The translations under genes and the position numbers were made by a program. DNA of 64,000 nt from Mesorhizobium qingshengii (lineage in GTDB: Bacteria > Pseudomonadota > Alphaproteobacteria > Rhizobiales > Rhizobiaceae). Position 1 is the first letter of the stretch, and the number at the start of each line of letters is the position of its first letter. The notes under the pieces are model-generated. The model ran no database searches. It was given only the letters and a program-made list of their open reading frames with translations, and was not told the DNA's origin. Of the stretch, positions 63,553 through 64,000 are shown piece by piece. The stretch spans positions 62,001 through 126,000 of the forward strand of contig NZ_JAPFQA010000013.1 of NCBI RefSeq assembly GCF_027563465.1. Reading direction: 5' to 3'.

Positions 63553-63613
63553 ATTCATCAGTGTCGGCACGCCCTGGCGCCGTACTACGAGGCGCCATGT
63601 TCCCCGAATCAAA

Positions 63614-63639
63614 CTGCCGGGACCTTTCGGTCCCGGCAG
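63614..63639. repeat. Strong GC hairpin upstream of the deacetylase gene
   Basis: Perfect 11-bp stem CTGCCGGGACC / GGTCCCGGCAG with a TTTC loop. Only a three-base T-run on the minus strand, so terminator function is uncertain. Confidence 0.7.
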
Positions 63640-63688
63640 CATCGCATCGCTTCGTTCAGGCGGCCAGAGCTGATTGCCCTTGGCCCGG

Positions 63689-63736
63689 GAGCATCGGACC
63701 CGAAAGTGGAATCCGTTTCGGGAAAATCCGATGCTC
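63689..63736. repeat. GAGCATCGGA palindrome
   Basis: 48-bp inverted repeat: GAGCATCGGA / TCCGATGCTC outer arms and CCCGAAA / TTTCGGG inner stem. Related to the GCGCATGATC-type elements by its CCCGAAA...TTTCGGG core. Directly beside the ctpA terminator. Confidence 0.8.
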
Positions 63737-63739
63737 AAA

Positions 63740-63769
63740 CAAAAAGATAGAGCGGCGCGTGCGCCGCTC
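63740..63769 (-). terminator. Rho-independent terminator of the ctpA-type gene
   Basis: Perfect 9-bp stem GAGCGGCGC / GCGCCGCTC, followed on the minus strand by TATCTTTTTG, 8 bp after the stop codon. Confidence 0.9.
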
Positions 63770-63776
63770 CAGACCG

Positions 63777-64000
63777 TTACTGGTTGAGCACGGCCTTTTC
63801 CGGATTGGGCGGGAAGGACGGATCGGTCTTCTGGCCGCGCAGCAGCTGCTCGGCATAGATGAGCTGCAGGTCGTCCTTCGGATCCGGCGGCACATAGGCT
63901 GCCGAGCCCGAGCCGGTCGAGCTCTCGTCGGCGCCCTTGATGTGGCCCTTGAGGTCGGATTCGCCGCGCGTCAGGTCCCTGCCCTGCAGTTCAGGCGGCA
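63777..64000 (-). CDS. S41 family (CtpA-type) peptidase, C-terminal end only
   Basis: The 3' end of a gene running in from outside the window. The visible residues read PPELQGRDLTRGESDLKGHI and end YVPPDPKDDLQLIYAEQLLR, then PSFPPNPEKAVLNQ. This is the typical C-terminal tail of rhizobial carboxy-terminal processing proteases. The catalytic part is not in view, so the call depends on the tail and on the neighbouring YibQ-like gene, which usually follows ctpA. Confidence 0.75.
   Translation of the reverse strand, partial: PPELQGRDLTRGESDLKGHIKGADESSTGSGSAAYVPPDPKDDLQLIYAEQLLRGQKTDPSFPPNPEKAVLNQ

Overview
The window looks like chromosomal DNA of a Rhizobiales bacterium, most likely Mesorhizobium or a close Phyllobacteriaceae relative. 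This rests on high-GC codon use, the alphaproteobacterial ruvC-ruvA-ruvB / ybgC-tolQ-tolR-tolA-tolB order, lineage-typical small proteins (GapR/DUF2312, DUF1465, DUF2269), a biotin pyruvate carboxylase, and dispersed palindromic intergenic repeats of rhizobial type. The genus is an inference; no rRNA, tRNA, CRISPR array, phage or insertion sequence was seen.

Layout. 1-8.2 kb (mostly minus strand): the Tol envelope-constriction operon (tolB cut by the window edge), the ruvCAB Holliday-junction genes, a GH5 glycosidase on the opposite strand between ruvB and ybgC, and a DUF1465 gene. 8.3-8.7 kb: a predicted small RNA with four hairpins, then a dispersed palindromic repeat. 8.7-22.8 kb: small membrane proteins, a TauE/SafE exporter, a ThiE-like protein and a SEL1-repeat protein, a quinone-oxidoreductase/LysR divergent pair, efp-suhB, a hemolysin-III protein, a MotA-like/OmpA-like two-gene unit and an M32 carboxypeptidase. 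22.9-34 kb: an ABC exporter, rpmE with its own promoter and a structured leader, yebC plus a SelW-like gene, terC, ymdB, the folate cyclo-ligase gene with 6S RNA upstream of it, a MoxR-GNAT-CoxE cluster, msrB and gapR.

34-44 kb is central metabolism and transport: pyruvate carboxylase, then a branched-chain amino-acid transport locus (livH-livM-livG-livF, a small membrane protein, livJ). The LivG ATPase carries a long basic linker and a helix-hairpin-helix-like C-terminal domain. 44.3-50 kb is hydroxyproline catabolism (epimerase, FAD-dependent D-amino-acid oxidase, DHDPS-like deaminase, GntR regulator with palindromic operators). A LysR/solitary ectoine-synthase pair lies beside it, flanked by a 98-bp exact direct repeat that copies the 3' end of the epimerase gene.

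50-64 kb: an HxlR/SnoaL/SDR group, methylmalonate-semialdehyde dehydrogenase with a LysR regulator, an overlapping pair encoding a phospholipase-A2-like and a phospholipase-D-like lipoprotein, D-alanine metabolism (dadA, alr) enclosing two Rnk/GreA-like genes, rppH, a divergent polysaccharide deacetylase, and the 3' end of a ctpA-type protease gene. Most genes are housekeeping. The less ordinary features are the small RNA, the LivG fusion, the 98-bp duplication with the orphan ectC, the phospholipase pair and several families of mobile-looking palindromes, some of which supply a gene's stop codon.
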